From Pseudomonadota bacterium (GTDB lineage Bacteria > Pseudomonadota > Gammaproteobacteria > Steroidobacterales > Steroidobacteraceae), in the NCBI GenBank assembly GCA_018241505.1, contig JAFEDS010000005.1, positions 124,001 to 188,000 of the forward strand: 64,000 nt of DNA. Direction: 5' to 3'. Both the position numbers and the translations under genes were made by a program. This document shows positions 61,974-64,000 of this stretch, piece by piece; position 1 is the first letter of the stretch; every line of letters starts with the position of its first letter. The notes under the pieces are model-generated. The model saw only the letters and a program-made list of their open reading frames with translations. It was not told the origin of the DNA and searched no databases.

Positions 61974-62876
61974 TTGCGGATTGCGCTGAAAATTGACGTG
62001 GATACGGATCGGGGCACCCTGGAAGGGGTGCCGCGACTGGCCGGTCTGTTTGAACGGCTGGATGTCCGCGCCACGTTCCTGTTCAGCCTGGGGCCGGACC
62101 AGACCGGCCGGGCCGTCAAACGCGCGTTCCGCCGGGGGTTCATGGGCAAAGTCCGCCGCACCTCGGTGTTGAAACACTACGGCCTGAAGACTTTGTTGTA
62201 TGGAACATTGCTCCCGGCACCGCATATCGCCCGGCGACGCGGCTCGGTCATGCGCGATATTGCCAACCGCGGTTTTGAGGTTGGCGTGCACACCTATAAC
62301 CACATCAAGTGGCAAGACTACGTTGCTCGGTCCGATGAGGCGTGGACACGGCGGGAGCTGACTCTGGCACGGGATGAGTTTGTGCGGGTCTTTTCGCGCC
62401 CTCCGGTGATGCACGGGGCGGCCGGGTGGCAGGTGAACGGCTACGTTCCGGAATTGGAGCGGCAGTTGGGTTTCCAATATGCATCCGATGGGCGAGGCAC
62501 AGGTCCCTTCATGCCCGTTGTGAAGGGAGCAGTCGTCAACGTACCGCAGATGCCCACGACGCTGCCTACCCTCGATGAGTTGATCGGCCGCCCGGACCTG
62601 GGCGATGTAGATCCCGTCGACCACCTGTTTGCGTTGACGGACGCCACCCCCTCTCGCGATCACGTCTACACCCTGCATGCCGAGCTGGAAGGCAACCTGT
62701 ATCTCGACTCGTTCGAGCGGCTCCTGCGCGGCTGGCGTTCTCGGGGCGCCGAATTGATTGATATGGCCGCTTATGCCTCTACATTGGCATTGGCGCAGCT
62801 TCCACGGTGTGAGATGGTTGAGGGAACGGTGGAAGGGCGCAGTGGGTTGCTCGCGGTGCAAGGAGCCGCTTTATGA
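61974..62876 (+). CDS. arnD: 4-deoxy-4-formamido-L-arabinose-phosphoundecaprenol deformylase
   Basis: 300 residues from TTG 61974; the ribosome site is weak. NodB/polysaccharide-deacetylase fold: LKIDVDTDRGTLEGVPRLAGLFERLDVRATFLFSLGPD, NRGFEVGVHTYNHIKWQDYV with metal His residues, and LIDMAAYAS near the end. It removes the formyl group from undecaprenyl-linked L-Ara4N before flipping, which drives the pathway forward. Confidence 0.92.
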   Translation: MRIALKIDVDTDRGTLEGVPRLAGLFERLDVRATFLFSLGPDQTGRAVKRAFRRGFMGKVRRTSVLKHYGLKTLLYGTLLPAPHIARRRGSVMRDIANRGFEVGVHTYNHIKWQDYVARSDEAWTRRELTLARDEFVRVFSRPPVMHGAAGWQVNGYVPELERQLGFQYASDGRGTGPFMPVVKGAVVNVPQMPTTLPTLDELIGRPDLGDVDPVDHLFALTDATPSRDHVYTLHAELEGNLYLDSFERLLRGWRSRGAELIDMAAYASTLALAQLPRCEMVEGTVEGRSGLLAVQGAAL

Positions 62877-63487
62877 CCTGGTACGGATTGTCGGTTTTCA
62901 GTCTCGTCTATGTACTGGCCGTGGCGATTCCCGGGCCCGGGGTGGCGGCGATTATTGCCCGCTCGCTGGGGCATGGCTTGCGGGGCGCACCTGCCTTCAT
63001 CGGAGGCTTCCTGGCGGGAGACCTGATCTGGTTTACCTGTGCGGCGACTGGCCTGGCGGTACTCGCTCAAAGCGCTTACACGGTCTTCCTCGTTGTGAAA
63101 TACGCGGGCGTGATCTACCTGCTGTACCTGGCCTACCGATTGTGGACGTCACCGGCTCAAGCGGTTGATGCGTCCACGGAAGTCCGCCGCGAACGGCCGT
63201 TCCAACTTTTCCTGGGCTCCCTGGCGCTGACGATGGGGAATCCCAAAACCATGATCTTCTTTCTGGCGGTACTGCCCACCGTGGTGGAATTGAAGCGCCT
63301 GACCTTGGGCGGCTTTTTGTCCATTGTCAGTGTCATTGTGGTCATATTGCCGCTGGTGCTGGGCGGGTACGCTTTTGGTGCAAGCCGGGCGCGGCGGTTC
63401 TTCTCGACGCCCAAGACGGTGCGGTGGGTGCAGCGAGGCACCGGGGTCGCCATGGCGTCGGCTGCGGTGGCTGTTGCTACGCGCTAG
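62873..63487 (+). CDS. LysE-family exporter
   Basis: 204 residues, about five to six membrane segments. The start SLVYVLAVAIPGPGVAAIIARSLGHGLRGAPAFIGGFLAGDLIW is the LysE/RhtB signature with the Pro-Gly-Pro motif; LFLGSLALTMGNPKTMIFFLAVLPTVV near residue 115 is also typical. It overlaps arnD by four bases, so it is co-transcribed with the arn operon. Substrate unknown; usual family substrates are amino acids. Confidence 0.85.
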   Translation: MTWYGLSVFSLVYVLAVAIPGPGVAAIIARSLGHGLRGAPAFIGGFLAGDLIWFTCAATGLAVLAQSAYTVFLVVKYAGVIYLLYLAYRLWTSPAQAVDASTEVRRERPFQLFLGSLALTMGNPKTMIFFLAVLPTVVELKRLTLGGFLSIVSVIVVILPLVLGGYAFGASRARRFFSTPKTVRWVQRGTGVAMASAAVAVATR

Positions 63488-63617
63488 GACGCCACAGGCG
63501 CTTTACCATCAGCGCAGCCGGCCCCTGTCTGACTCGAGAAGGCCACGCTTCTTGCCGGCGGAAAAGAACCCGGGCTCCGCGCGGCCATTGCCGCTCCAAT
63601 AGACAATATTGGGCCTG
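63488..63617. other. Intergenic region between lysE-type gene and ECF sigma gene
   Basis: About 130 bases without a supportable gene; the overlapping small frames on both strands lack motifs and ribosome sites. It should hold the terminator of the arn operon and the promoter of the ECF sigma gene, but neither is clear by eye. Confidence 0.4.
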
Positions 63618-63651
63618 GCGTCACGTCTATCTCTACAGATGGACGTGACGC
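63618..63651 (+). promoter_or_regulatory. Strong hairpin over the ECF sigma start codon
   Basis: The 15-base arms (63618-63632 and 63637-63651) are complementary at every position, counting one G-U pair, and close a CTAC loop. The outer ten base pairs are GCGTCACGTC with GACGTGACGC. The proposed ATG (63639-63641) is inside the right arm and would be hidden in the folded mRNA. There is no following T-run, so a terminator is unlikely. It could be a translational switch or a protein operator. Confidence 0.6.
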
Positions 63652-64000
63652 TGAATGACCCTTCCGTGATATCTGAACAGGATCGAAAGATCTCCGCTGC
63701 AGTCCGGCGCGAGGGCGGCCGTCTACGGAATTTCATTCGCCGCCGGGTGCTGGACGCCGCGGAGGCGGAAGACATCCTCCAGGAAGTGCTCTACGAGCTC
63801 GTGGCTGCACATCGCTTGATGCAACCGATCGAGCAGGCCGGCGCGTGGCTGATGCGGGTTGCGCGCAACCGGATCATCGACCGATTCCGCAAGAAGCGCG
63901 CGGAACCCTTCAGCCACTCGACATTGTTGCTGGACGACGAGGACGAGGGCGGTGAGCTGGAGGATCTGTTGCCCTCCATCGAGCCCGGTCCTGAAGGCGA
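63639..64000 (+). CDS. ECF-type RNA polymerase sigma factor (partial)
   Basis: The visible 120 residues start MDVTLNDPSVISEQDRKI. Region 2 is recognisable: LRNFIRRRVLDAAEAEDILQEVLYELVAA and GAWLMRVARNRIIDRFRKKRAEPF, typical of sigma-70 ECF factors (core binding and -10 recognition). An acidic linker follows (LLLDDEDEGGELEDLLP). Region 4 and the C-terminus lie beyond the window. The ATG at 63639 lies in a hairpin and no clear ribosome site precedes it, so a GTG at 63645 or a later start is possible. Confidence 0.8.
   Translation, partial: MDVTLNDPSVISEQDRKISAAVRREGGRLRNFIRRRVLDAAEAEDILQEVLYELVAAHRLMQPIEQAGAWLMRVARNRIIDRFRKKRAEPFSHSTLLLDDEDEGGELEDLLPSIEPGPEG

Noticed and set aside
1-64000. CRISPR array, insertion sequence, integrase, attachment site or rRNA operon
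   Set aside because: None seen: no regular spacer-repeat pattern, no transposase or integrase motifs, and no rRNA sequence. The single tRNA has no adjacent integrase or direct repeat.

Overview
The window is GC-rich, densely packed bacterial chromosome. It looks gammaproteobacterial: it has the block yebC(-like)-ruvC-ruvA-ruvB-ybgC-tolQ-tolR-tolA-tolB-pal-cpoB followed by tRNA-Lys, a sucA-sucB-lpdA operon, RelA with the EFDD synthetase signature, and a complete lipid A L-Ara4N (arn) operon. GTG and TTG starts are common and many neighbouring genes overlap by 4 bases. I saw no insertion sequence, integrase, rRNA or CRISPR array. No stretch over about 300 bases lacks a gene.

Layout. 1-4836: surface polysaccharide genes (a partial minus-strand gene entering from the left edge, a DUF707 protein, a Wzx-type flippase), then an outer-membrane-like protein and a small membrane protein. 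4936-10630: the 2-oxoglutarate dehydrogenase complex (E1, E2, E3). 10637-17896 (minus): a tight seven-gene operon with a CcmI-like protein, a cytochrome-b-like membrane protein, a 21-heme and a 12-heme cytochrome c, a SPOR-TPR-beta-barrel outer-membrane protein, a lipoprotein and a small secreted protein. It is divergent from a membrane-anchored ferredoxin/flavin oxidoreductase and a coupled ankyrin lipoprotein (18125-21393). This is the best candidate in the window for an undescribed system: a cell-envelope electron conduit with 33 c-type heme sites in two proteins. 21447-25822 (minus): a TonB-like protein carrying a degenerate receiver domain, and RelA. 25929-34352: the YebC/Ruv/Tol-Pal block and tRNA-Lys.

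34996-45541: a quaternary-amine (L-carnitine and probably gamma-butyrobetaine/crotonobetaine) catabolic region. Two convergent operons carry carnitine dehydrogenase fused to a thioesterase, a TetR regulator, an acyl-CoA dehydrogenase, a CaiD-like hydratase, an NDP-forming acyl-CoA ligase, a second thioesterase and a BKACE-type cleavage enzyme. A divergent NCS1-family permease is the likely uptake system. Both operons have the same 21-bp AT-rich partial palindrome upstream, which I infer is the TetR operator. A secreted HD-type protein sits between the operons.

45693-55769: murJ, two histidine-degradation enzymes (HutG, HutF), cstA with its small partner, an ExbB/TolQ-like protein, a MetF-like reductase, and pobA divergent from an AraC-type regulator. 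55869-62876: the arn operon. Its ArnA activities lie on two separate genes and only one ArnE/F-like flippase subunit is visible. A LysE-type exporter follows. The window ends inside an ECF sigma factor gene whose start codon lies in the arm of a strong hairpin.
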